Assembly: GCA_009767595.1 (NCBI GenBank)
Contig: VSDK01010656.1
Coordinates: forward strand, 176,935-240,934
Direction of reading: 5' to 3'
From: Symbiodinium kawagutii
Taxonomy: Eukaryota > Sar > Dinophyceae > Suessiales > Symbiodiniaceae
Length of the DNA: 64,000 bases
The position numbers were made by a program, and so were the translations under genes. The notes beneath the pieces are model-generated. The model searched no databases and was not told where the DNA came from. It saw nothing but the letters and a program-made list of their open reading frames with translations. Positions 26,383 through 36,850 of this stretch are shown here, piece after piece (the stretch's first letter is position 1; each line of letters begins with the position of its first letter).

Positions 26383-27974
26383 CTGAAGAAAATCGAACAC
26401 CGAAAATGCAGAGTGTGACTTTTGGCAGGCCTGAATTCCCTCACATTCCCGTGAGAGAGGCCCCACAAATGCCCAACACAGGGATTACTTAGCATGAAAG
26501 AAGTCTCCCCCAACCCCACAACGAGGCAGTGCAAGGGAAGGATCTTGTGCAAGGTTGATATGGTTCGCAGAAGTTGCAAAAACATCGGCTCTACACAGTG
26601 ATTTATGCTTAAGCGTTTTAGGCTTGGCTAAGGGTTTGTTAAGTCAGAAGTCCAAAAACAATAGCCTGTGCAGGGATTTCAGCGAAGGGAAAACTCACAG
26701 TCGAGCGCGGGCAAACCAGGGGATCGGAGCGAAGTCTGCGATTGAAGCTGTTGCACGGGGCTGATGGACTCTTGAAATTGCCTCTTGATCTGCCTAATCA
26801 ATAGCAGAAACCTGCCCGTACAAACAAAATCAAACAGATCAACACTCAAAGAAATCAAGAGTCACCAGAACAAGGTTGGATTCAAGGTCACAACCCTGGG
26901 TCTTACGAGGGAATCAAGGAAGTGGGGAGACCAACAAAGACAAAGAACCCAAGTGGACAAAAAGCCAACGCAGGAAGAGTAATTAGAAGACGCTGAAACA
27001 TGTGAGTTTTGAGCATTGCCAAATAGCTGGGAGGCAGATAGCACATTCCAAATCAGCGATGCCTTCAGCAACAGCACACGCAGGAGGCAGCTTGGTGAAG
27101 GAAGCAAGTACACTAGGAGAGACGGGCGAGGCAAGAAACTTTGTCCCCGCATCTCAAAGCCATGGAACATCCTACGCCACTTTCTGACAAAGCCTGACAA
27201 AAAAGTCATACATCCCAGGCATGCGACCAACCAAGGTGCACAGTTCCAACGTGGGGCTGTCCAAATGTGGTGGTGTCCCTACACCACACAAAAATGAGAA
27301 TCTGGGGGCACCAAGACTTTATGTACACACTAATAAAGGTTCAGAATTGCCCTTGAAAGACGCAAAGTATGCTGCTCATGGAAAAGCATTATGCTCAATA
27401 CCGAGGCCGTGGTCCAAACCAACATGTTCTGATTGTTTTTGTTGCTACAATTTCTTAATCCAAAGCCCTAGAACACACTCATTTCCTTCCAGGTCAGAAA
27501 AAGAAAACTGCTGTTGATACAAGCCACTGAAGGATTGGTAATCAAGGTCCTTTGACCTAGATTCTAGAAACATGTAGAAAAAAATCCCCCTATCAAGTCA
27601 TAGAGGCTCCTTCACAGAACCGTGATGGGCCGAAGTCCAACTGTGGGGCCATGTGTCACCCACTCATTTGACCCCTTTGGTTCCTCGGAAGTGAAGAAGC
27701 CAACTGCTACAGGAAAAGCACCAGAAAGACATGTGGAGGTGCATTTTTTGCGGAGGCTGCACTGCCAAAATTTCATACCTGAGTATCCCATTTGTGCACC
27801 TTCCATCACCTTCCCAAGTTGGGCTTCTTTTGTGAAACGACATTTAGTTGCATTGGCGCGGTATGGACCCACCATCCCCCGATGTTTGCCTTACGTCCTG
27901 TTGAGCCTTCAGTACAAACAGACTTAGGCGTGAGAGAGGTGAACAGGATAAGAATGGACAATTTCGCAAAAAAA

Positions 27975-28159
27975 AATCTACTTTCAGGTGCTGAACATTT
28001 CTCTCCAAAATCATGGAGCCTATTCCCACTTGCAGAAGCAGCGTAAGCCTCGAAGTCAAGTTGCACTGCCTGTGATGGTCGAATCGACATATCGACGTCA
28101 AAGTCCTTGTCACAGTTTGCAATCTTTGTGCTTCCGAAGTAGTCGCCATTCATGATGAC
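27975..28159 (-). CDS. Exon(s) of an unidentified protein
   Basis: A CCAG|G acceptor at 28159 opens exactly 30 codons to a GC donor at 28070. The frame begins VIMNGDYFGSTKIANCDKD and has no low-complexity character. It remains open for another 30 codons, so the exon may extend to about 27975. Composition and signals are convincing for a real exon, but no domain is recognised and no partner exons were placed. Confidence 0.45.
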
Positions 28160-28956
28160 CTGGCTGTGACACAGATCATACATGATCATACCTCGAAATA
28201 TTGGAAATGCTGCCGTGAAGCACATAACCAGTCGTTCATTCATGCAGTGCCAAAGACAAGTCGGAAAAACGTCTGTCAGCGTTTTGTGGCTCTTTTTATT
28301 CAAATACCTCAGTGCGAAGATCCAGATTATATACTGAATTCTATGTGTTTACAGATTATCGACTTGTAATACTGGCTTCACCATCGATAGACAAGAATGT
28401 GACGGAATGTGCTTTCTTCAAGGCGTGTCAAGAGACTTGACAAAGTGTTCAGCATAGTTTATGCAAAAGCTCCAAGGTCTCGGGTGCACCTTCATCACCT
28501 CAAAACGGTAAACGCTTCACCAAAACTCAGCGCTTCAGTCTCAACAAATCCAGGCCTCCGCAAAGGGGCCTGGCTTGATGACAGCCAGTTCCGAAGGAGC
28601 ACTTGCCTGGGAACGGTTCCACATCTGCACGAAACCTGTTTGTGTTTTTGCATCCGAAATCAATAGAACAAATAGATTCTAGATCAAAATGCAAAAATCA
28701 CAATCACTTAGTGGGAAACGACCCACGTCGTGGACTTCTCAAAACTTTCAGAAATATCCCGACCAGCAAACCACCCCGACCACACAAACCCAAGCACCCA
28801 AACCATCCCAAAACCTGCCTTGAACTCACCTCTGTGCCACCACGTTGTCCAAAGCACTGCTTCTGCCAACCATGCCTGCAGAAATTATTGGCATACATTG
28901 TTCCTGGAAGGAACCAATCATCAAGCCTTGAACAGATGCTTGTGACGACTTCTGCT

Positions 28957-29768
28957 TCAACGAGCTAAGAGATACAATAACCATTCACGCCACAAGGCCT
29001 TCTCTTTGAGGGCAGGTTTCAAGACATCTCCGTTGGGCAATGTGTACCTGACGTGAATGGACCGTCGACGTGTTCTTTTTACAAAAGTGTCAGCCCAGCT
29101 TGTAGACTTGTCCGCACATTTCCCTGCGATCCAGCTGTGGCCTCTGTGAAACTCTGAAATCAGAAGCCACAAGGCTCGTCTCTGGACCTACCCTCACGTG
29201 TGAGCTCATCACTCATTGCCTTCCGGAGATCTTCTGAACCGCCTCTACCTTCCAAGAATCCAAACCTCGCCAGGGTATCACCTGAAAGTTCATTGTCCGA
29301 CACCAGTTGGTCCCCGAGCTCATTCAAAAGCAATGTCTTTGCATCGGATGGAAAAGCTGCCCGACGAAGACGTCTGAAGGCTTCTGGTTCCGGAACCTTT
29401 ATGCTCTGACTGCCACTGTCCTCAACAGATTTGCTGAAAGCTCCACGCCTTTTTTGTTTCTGATCCGCTTGGTCAGAAAATTCAACTCCTCCGATGTATC
29501 CCAGCACTCCCACTAGCAATGGCAATAAGTCGATGTCTTCAACGCCTTTGAGCTCCTGTAAAAGTGCCGAGCTGCATCCTCCAAAATCCTCTGCTGCAAA
29601 ACTTTCAGCAAAGTTCAGAGCGTCACAGGACGGTTTGTTTGGTGCTAAGGTTTCCTTGTTTTCGGGCGCAAGAAGCGACTCCATCGGTGCTAAGGCTTCT
29701 GAGTCCTCCCTTCCTTCGACACTCTGTTTCTTCGGAAAAGGCACGATCGGCATCTCAGAGGAGATCAT
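28957..29768 (-). CDS. Complete two-exon gene, 253-residue protein of unknown function
   Basis: ATG at 29768 has an in-frame TAG four codons upstream. Exon 1 (29768-29192) ends at a GTAGGT donor. Exon 2 (29141-28957) begins after CAGAG|G and ends at TGA. The intron is only 50 nt and the phases agree. Residues 1-190 are acidic and Ser/Leu/Pro-rich, probably largely helical or disordered, and contain the stretch VEDIDLLPLLVGVLGYIGG. The C-terminal part, HSWIAGKC followed by about 25 residues and VRYTLPNGDVLKPALK, resembles the small beta-barrel segments (W...V.Y.L.nGe) common in dinoflagellate predicted proteins; that resemblance is from memory. It lies just downstream of the channel gene, same strand. 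It could instead be the channel's terminal exons, but the upstream stop and ATG argue against this. Confidence 0.65.
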
Positions 29769-30124
29769 TGCGCGGTACTAAGGAGATCAGGAGATCAATA
29801 TGATTTTTCTAAATTCTCCGAGCGGCATGTGTGGTCTGGTCATCTTTGCTGTGTCAATCACTTTGAAAGGAAAGTAAAAATTCGAGTTCACTGCAAGTGA
29901 CCCACCAACATTTTCTCGAACACGCACTCCATGGACATGATTGTGCATGTCTGAGCAAAAGCAAGCTGCGTGAACGAGGGAATGTATCAAAATATCATTT
30001 CGGCATAGTTTTGAAATGGCTAGGCAATGAAAGACCCCTAAAGCACATGGCAAGCACTTTTCAATGCAACAAGAGCTTCAACACAGTGCTCGGAGTCAAA
30101 ACATAATTGCATATGCTGCAGCCC

Positions 30125-33100
30125 CAGAATGGCAGGTCCCGGCGCACTCGAAACTGCCACTCTTCACAAAGTACATCTTCTCCCCTTCTTCACCAGGATG
30201 GAAAACTATATCATCAAGGGCCAGATCAATTGCTTGAAGAACGGTATCGCAAAGCTTCACAAGGATGGGGCTCATCTCTTGCCTGAGCTATCCAGAACTC
30301 TTCAGAACATACAACATGCAAGCACATATGTGAGCACGTATGTGAGCAAGAGACTGTAAAACAATGTCAAACTTACAGCCGAAGATGCTCAAGGTGGCTG
30401 AAGAACGGGTGGAGTTCAGCGTGCTTCTTGCTCAGCTCATACGCTAACAAATTCTTCAAAGGCTCCTGATCACAACAGCACAAGAACTCAACTTCCTCAA
30501 AATCTTTGGGAAGAAATGAACGATTCGTTAAGATAGATCTGTCGAGGTGAAGGTCTCAGCACCCAGCCGATAGGAGAGTCAAAATGGTGATGGAACCTGG
30601 GTGGCAAACTGTGAGTGAAAGTTGGATGAAGAAATGGAAGTTGGATGAAGATGATGAAGTTGGAGACTGTTTTTCATATCACATCCAAAGAATTCAAGGT
30701 CAAAAAGTCCCAGGCTTGGGTTCACATCACCCTGTTGGTTGGCCGTCTGATGCTCCAGAAATCGGATGATGCGCGCGGAGGTAGTTTTACCTCACCATCG
30801 CAGGTCTCACCGAATGGGCACATGTGAAAACCACGCAGGCCCAGCCTATCTTTTTGTGATTCAGAAAGCGCCGTAGGAGCCAAAACTGCCTCAAGTCAAA
30901 GATCAAGATATCATTGTGATATCTTGGTGATATCAAATGAAGTCAAATCAACATCAAGATACTATGATTTGTTTGCAAATCGTTCAAAGTCGTCCAGCTC
31001 ACCATTTCGCAAAGTTGCTTCTTGTTGTCTCCGCTCATGTTTCGCAATGCCGTCATCGAGTTCGTCACACTTCCTACACCGATGCGCAGGTCGGGAGACC
31101 ATAGTTGGCGGGGTGTGGTCTCTGTTGATCTTGTTTGCTTGCATTAGATGCTGCAGGTTGCTGTCTTCCGAAAGCACATTGAATGCACGGCTCCTACAAT
31201 CGACGAAAAGGCAACCAAGGAAAAGAAGAGAACCTTGGTCTACAACCATTCCACCCACACAGCGAAGAGAAGTGCCAGGTGTCCCCCGAATCAGCAAGCA
31301 CGTCAGCAACAAGCGCAAGAACTGGAAGTAACTTGAGCTGATTGCTTTAGCGGAAGGAGGAGTAGCTGAGTAGCTCTTGGAGGCGTCCGTGGTTTTGAAT
31401 CGTTTGAACCTTTTGACTGTGGGCTTTGAAAATCCGAACTGGTTTTGCTCGAAAGTCTCTTAAAGAGCTTGTTTCAGATCACTTTTGATCCACCTGGGGG
31501 TGAACCGCTTGCCGCTAGCCAATCAAGGTCCCACATGGGTCCAAGTTGTACTCAATAGTCGCCCAAAACGCGACCAAAGAGAGCTGATTGGGGCCCAGAG
31601 TGAAACCAAGATGCACCGAAGATGTGCCCAGCATCGGCTTTGTTGGCTCAAGGCTTTATTAGCTTCTTAGCCTACTAAGATGCTTACTTGCACCTCAAAT
31701 GGACCTATATAATCCCATCTTTCCTCTTTCCCAAATATGACTACCAAGTACTACCAGGAATACATACATTGGGGGGCAGGGACTTATTTTATTTTCGCAA
31801 AAACTTGGGGCAGAGTTGTGCTCTAGCAGCTTCTTGAAACTTCTCCTATGCAGGCACTTCCTGAAACTTCCAATCACAGTGTTGCTCTCAAAACACAGTT
31901 TGACTGAGTTCTGAACAAGATCTGACATCACTCTTTCCCACTCGTTCCGCGCACTAACATCCATAGAAGCAGGAGTGAACTGGGTCAGGCTCCAGTGCAG
32001 TGAGGTCAAATACCTCTGAATGATGCTGGGCTGCGGTGCTGAAAGAGACTTTGTATTTGCAAGAAGTGAATTCGACATGTGACGAAACACTAATCCATTT
32101 TTGAGCTTGATGCCGCCAGGCAAACTCTTCTTTGTAGACAGGTTTCAATCCTGCGAGCGAACGTGATCCAATCTGTGAACAACACCTCGAACACCTTGGG
32201 ACACCTTCGAGACAACACACTGCTGGACAGGGGCCTGTATCCGACAACCAATTCGGCATGTCTGCTTCCAAGCCAAACGAGCCAACGAGGTACCAAATAC
32301 AAGCAATCACGTGATTCAACACCTGGGCGGTGCATGGGTCGCAGACAAGACTTGGTCAGGACTCACGTACGAAATCAATGCTTCGTATTTGAGACTGTGG
32401 CCGTGATTGCAACAATCAAGCGGATCATGGTAAACACCTCAAGCACCCAATGGGAAGGAGCAGCATCACTGACGCTTGTAGTGAAAGCATGTTTGGAACT
32501 GTCTCATAAGAAGACATTTTCAGCCAGGCTACGATGAACATGTATTCACTGTCAATCAGGTCGTAGACCATATTCATCAAACCTCAGATTGCACTTGCTG
32601 CATCTCTCGCTGGCTTTTCTACTTACATGCACCAGGTTCACAACGTAGTTGCTGCTCCGGAGCATCGAAATTCCCTTTGTCAAAGGCTTTATTGTACATC
32701 ATTGCGAAGGGTTCAGGGAGTCTTAGGGAGTTTCAAGTTTAGAGTCTCAAGAAGAGATACAGAGTCTTAGAGAGTCTTAGAGAGTCTTAGAGGGTCTTAC
32801 TGACATTCGGATCCGGTCACTGGAAAAATGCTGCCTGCAGGACCTCGCCGAAACTTAGGATGCGAAAGGCATTGAGTTCAATGTCAATCTACGGACGCCT
32901 AGGGGCCTACCAGATCTTACTGTACCTTTGTTGGGAGCCCTGGAATCTTGAGGGTCTGGCCTTGCGGCACAACTCAAACCAGTACCAAAGAAGAAGAAGA
33001 AGAAGAAGAAGAAGAAGAAGAAGAAGAAGAAGAAGAAGAAGAAGAAGAAGAAGAAGAAGAAGAAGAAGAAGAAGAAGAAGAAGAGGCAGCCCTTGGAAAA

Positions 33101-34736
33101 ACCATGGCACATGGCATTAAAGGATCTTATTCCTCGAAAGAAACACACATGTATACGTTTAAATTAAATGTAAATGTGTGCATGTGTAAATATATGTCTA
33201 TATAAATATATATACATGTACATGTGTGCATACGTATGTTAACATGCGTATATGTAAAGATGTACGTATATATATATATTAAAATATATATACATATATA
33301 TAACTATATGTATGTCTGTGTGTGTATGTATGTATGTATGTATGTATGTATGTATGAATGTATGAATGTATGAATGTATGAATGTATGAATGTATGAATG
33401 TATGAATGTATGAATGTATGAATGTATGTATGTATGCATGCATGTATGCATGTATGCATGTATGCATGTATGCATGTATGCATGTATGCATGTATGTGGG
33501 TATGTGGGTATGTGGGTATGTGGGTATGTGGGTATGTAGGTATGTAGGTATGTAGGTATGTAGGTATGTAGGTATGTAGGTATGTAGGTATGTTTGGATT
33601 CAAAGAGTTTGACACAACCGGAACCCACTGGAATATTGGAGAGCGAAGAATGCACATGGTCCCATGATGATTTTGAGTTCCCGTGAAGTTGCTACCGCAC
33701 ATATGCCAAAAGAAGCAAAATTGAAGTAATATGCATTCTGTACTTTTCATCAGAGTCAGGGTGGCCGGCTTGCTACTGTAAGTCAGGGGATTGTCTGATG
33801 TTCTTGATGATAAGTGGGCTTGAATTCTGCCAGTGTGATGTCTCACAATGTGCAAAATAAAAGAAGGAAAGGATTACAGGTGCCAAGTAACGCTGAAGCT
33901 TCAGCAAACGCAGAAGTCTTAGAATCCGAATTGCTCGGAAACCTTTGATCATCCTGGCAGCCTCAGTTGCAAAGAAGTAGCAGAGCCTCCTTCTGCTGAG
34001 AAAACACGATTCCAAAAGAAGACAATCATTTCAAACGTGGAAAATTCTAGAGTGGCTGTCAAAAAATGAGATTGAGAACATGGAAAAGTACGTCGAAGTA
34101 TTCGCTTCCGTAGCAAATGCAGCCAGATTGCTGTAGCAAGTCCATCTCCACCTTCTGTGTCTACTACTCGAGTAAACCAGTCAGGAAGTACGACAATCAG
34201 GTCTGGAAGAAACCAAGTCCGCAAATACCTGGACCGTTTCTGAACAGGAGTCTGAAGTTATCATCCAATTGATCTGCACAAGACTGTCTACACATCAAGG
34301 CTCGATTCAACACGTGGTGCCTACACGCGATCTTTTTGGGATCCAGAATCAGCTCGCCATTGTCAAAGTAGCCCACCTCGAGAGCTGAAAGTTTCGAAGT
34401 GCTAACATTGTGCGGTGCTGATTGAGAAAAGCATAGAGCAACGGTGAGGGCAAAAACAGACTGAGGCAAAAACCATCAGAGTTGCTGCCATGTCCAACGT
34501 CCAAAAGATCAGGGAGATCCAGCCCATCATGGTCGTAAACTGGCATGGGCTTTCGGGGACGCGAAGCTTCAAACTTGAGACATATACCTATGGATACCTA
34601 TGGATACCTATGGATACCTATGGTAACCTGTAAGGACTACCGAGACCCTTTGTAGGTTGCGTAAAGCTCCAGGCCAGGTCCACGAAGTCCTCTTCAGGAT
34701 TGAAACATTGAAGCGGTATCCACCAAACATCATAGC
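30125..34736 (-). CDS. Voltage-gated channel of the cyclic-nucleotide-binding (EAG/HCN/CNG-like) type, pore without GYG
   Basis: Plasma- or organelle-membrane cation channel. Placed exons: 34736-34690 (S1, YDVWWIPL), 34587-34474 (S2, IFWTLDM), 34376-34327 (GYFDNGELILDPKKI), 34228-about 34132 (S3, WFLPDLIVVLPDWF), 33961-33892 (S4, Arg/Lys every third residue: RAIRILRLLRLLKLQR), 32582-32530, 32437-32402 and 32322-32235 (S5, NHVIACIWY), 32150-32126, 32013-31932 (pore, SLHWSLTQFTPASM), 31233-31194 (S6, LFFSLVAFSSIV), 31073-31001, 30889-30846 (C-linker, LLRRFL), 30790-about 30732, 30495-30377 (ELHPFF), and 30282-about 30125 (start of the cNMP domain, GEEGEKMYFVKSG). Phases agree at nearly all junctions. 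The order and motifs fit the family. The usual GYG/GFG filter is replaced by TQFTPAS. The N-terminus and the rest of the cNMP domain were not located. The end of the S3 exon and the 30732 donor are tentative. Confidence 0.85.
32986..33084. repeat. (GAA)n microsatellite, about 33 units
   Basis: A perfect AAG/GAA triplet run inside the 1.3 kb intron between the S4 and S4-S5-linker exons of the channel gene. Poly-Glu, poly-Arg and poly-Phe frames over it are artefacts. Confidence 0.97.
33309..33594. repeat. Blockwise array of 4- and 8-bp TATG-type repeats
   Basis: Consecutive homogeneous blocks: TATG (about 33325-33352), GAATGTAT (to about 33428), CATGTATG (to about 33492), GGTATGTG (to about 33535) and TAGGTATG (to about 33592). 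All lie within the same channel intron as the GAA tract. Non-coding. Confidence 0.95.
34577..34624. repeat. Decamer repeat (TATGGATACC)n spanning a splice acceptor
   Basis: About four copies of TATGGATACC. Read on the minus strand each copy contains ATAG|GTAT, and the last one supplies the AG|G acceptor of the channel's S2 exon at 34587. Confidence 0.8.
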
Positions 34737-34739
34737 CTT

Positions 34740-35990
34740 AGGAAGCTCCGACTTGAGGACATGTGAGGATCAAGTCTCGAAACCCCTTTGGGCTTCAGTG
34801 GGTTCCAACAAATGTGCACCAGTCACCGCCAGTCACCGCCAGTCACCATACTAAGAATCCGCAGATGCTCAGATGCTCAGTTCGCATTTCTTGTGGATGT
34901 GGAGCTCCACCTTCGCTGAATTCTGAGATCTCCACTGATGAGGACCATGCTGGCTACATCCCAGGAAAGTCGGACGGGCGCATTGGGACTCATAGGAAGC
35001 CTGCCATCAAAGCGGTACGCTAAACAGGCACCTGCCTGCCGTGCTGCCTAGCTGTCTAGCTGCCTAGCTGCCTAGCCTTCAACAAGCTGTGCAAGTTGGA
35101 CTCAGCACTTGCAGCGTGCACTGCCATGCTGCCGAGATTCTGAAAATTCCGCATAAACCGCCCAGTCGTACGATTGGCGGGCGCGCCCAGCTCCTATGGC
35201 ACAGGTGTCTTCAGATTTCATAAACTTCATCAACCTCTCTCCATCTTCATTACTCTTAGTCCTATCACATGGAATTTCTTCAAAACCGCTATTCTTTCTT
35301 GGAACCCCAAAATTCAAAAGGTCAAGAACCTTTAAGCTGAAGCCTTTCCAGTGACCTGACCCTGATCTCCATTCTCAATCTACAACCCAAACCTAGAACT
35401 GGAACCCTACAGATTCTACAGGAACCCTGCGGGAACCCGCCGAGAACCCTATGGGAACCCTGCACTCTCTAACTCGAACCTTGGAAGCCTTCTCCAAAAC
35501 TTTGCATGTACCCATACTTGTAACCAACGTAACCTTTAGCAAGTGGTAGCTCGAATGCTCTTGGAACATCTTGGCACCTTGTGCCACATCCCTCATGGGA
35601 ACTTCCTTCTAGACCTTCCGCTTTGAACACTGATTTAGTACCTGACCCATACAGACCCACTTGAAAACTTGTGTCAAGAAAACATCGAGCATTGTATGCA
35701 TACTAGTTAAATGCAATATTCAAGCACAAGTGTGCAGACATGTTGACATAAACGTGCGCAAATCCACCCGCATCGAATGTGTGGAGGCATTTCAACGTCG
35801 GGCATGGGTCATCGGTAAGCTAGTATTGCTAGACAACAGTTTTAGCTAAGGCTTAATTGCTCTTTTTTCTTACTGTGTTTTTTCCAAGTCTTTGAAAGTG
35901 GTGCAGACTTACTTTGGGAATTTGTCCCGCCTCTGTTTCAGGATTTTTCCCAAATTCCGCCTGGGATGGCGTTTGTTTGGTACATCTTCC
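34740..35990. other. Region 5' of the placed channel exons; no exon resolved
   Basis: It should contain the channel's N-terminal exons, but no known motif was seen. Small repeats occur: AGTCACCGCC copies near 34822-34846, GCCTAGCT copies near 35038-35078, and GGAACCCT-type units at 35400-35462. Confidence 0.35.
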
Positions 35991-35994
35991 CTTT

Positions 35995-36850
35995 CAGTTC
36001 GCATGCTTTCGGGTTCAGGGCTGTAGGCTTTCTGGTTTAGGGCTTTAGGGTTGATGATGGTTTTGGGGTTTATGGTTTGACGGGTTGTGGTTTCAGGTTT
36101 AGGCTTCCTGTTTTTAGAACTATGGTTTTAGGGTTTTCGGGCTCATGGTTATGGGCTTGATAGTTTTGGGGTTGATGGGTTTATGGCATTGAGGTGCGTG
36201 CTTTCAGGTTCATGGTTTTGGGGTTTATGGTTCATAGTTTTGGGGTTGGTGGTTTGAGGGTTTTCAGGTGTATGGCTTTAGGGTTTACGCTTTTAGGGTT
36301 TTGGGAATTATGGTTTTGGGGTTTAGGCTTTATGTCTCTAGGTTCATGGTTTCAGGTTAGTTATGCTTCTAAGGTAAATGGCTTATGCTTTCGGGTTCAG
36401 GGTTTTTTGGCTTTATTGTTTAGGGCTTCATTGGTTGATGGTTTTGGGGTTTATGGTTAAATGATTTCTGGATTTAGGGGTTTAGGCGTCATGTTTTTAG
36501 CTTTGTTTTCAGGGCCTTAGGACTTCTCTCTCATGTTTTTTTGGTTTTCAGGCTTATGCTTTGAGGGTTTCCGGTTTGAGGGTTCAGGGTTGATCGGTTA
36601 ACGGCTTTATGTTTCTAGGTTTTTGGTTTTAGGGTTGATCGGTTGATGTGTTTTAGGTTTAGGGTGGTGTTTTTGGCTTTAGGGGACTTTGTTTGAAGTT
36701 GACATTGCATACCCCCGAAATCCAAGAGTACACGTGCAATTTAGGGTGCAGATGGGTTTAGGGTTTTTGGATTTTGGGTTTTCAGGTATCCTTTTATAGG
36801 TCCGGATTGTTGGGTTTAAGGGCTTTGGTTTCAGGGTTTATTGTTTCAGG
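35995..36850 (+). repeat. Degenerate telomere-like tract (TTTAGGG-rich)
   Basis: About 850 bp made of short G/T-rich phrases built on GGGTTTAGGG, GGTTTATGG, TTTTAGGGTT and GGTTCAGGG. Exact TTTAGGG occurs many times (for example near 36040, 36050, 36128, 36268, 36290, 36418, 36657, 36757), separated by one- or two-base variants. TTTAGGG is the telomere unit of plants and of dinoflagellates studied so far. The tract is strand-biased (G/T on plus) and not coding. It is either an old interstitial telomere tract or a degenerate minisatellite of similar sequence. Confidence 0.7.

Noticed and set aside
31637..31652. TTGGCTCAAG, resembling the 3' end of the dinoflagellate spliced leader
   Set aside because: Only about ten bases match, the upstream part of the leader differs, and it lies in a channel intron on the opposite strand; likely chance.
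32855..33205. Poly-Glu, poly-Arg, poly-Leu and poly-Phe frames
   Set aside because: Translations of the intronic GAA repeat in the channel gene.
33309..33594. Array-like repeats that might suggest CRISPR
   Set aside because: Contiguous short tandem units without spacers, in a eukaryotic intron.
33880..33892. Extending the channel S4 exon through a GTAATC donor further on
   Set aside because: Stopping at the GT after CAG C joins the next exon (32582) in phase and gives the expected S4-S5 linker sequence, so the earlier donor was preferred.
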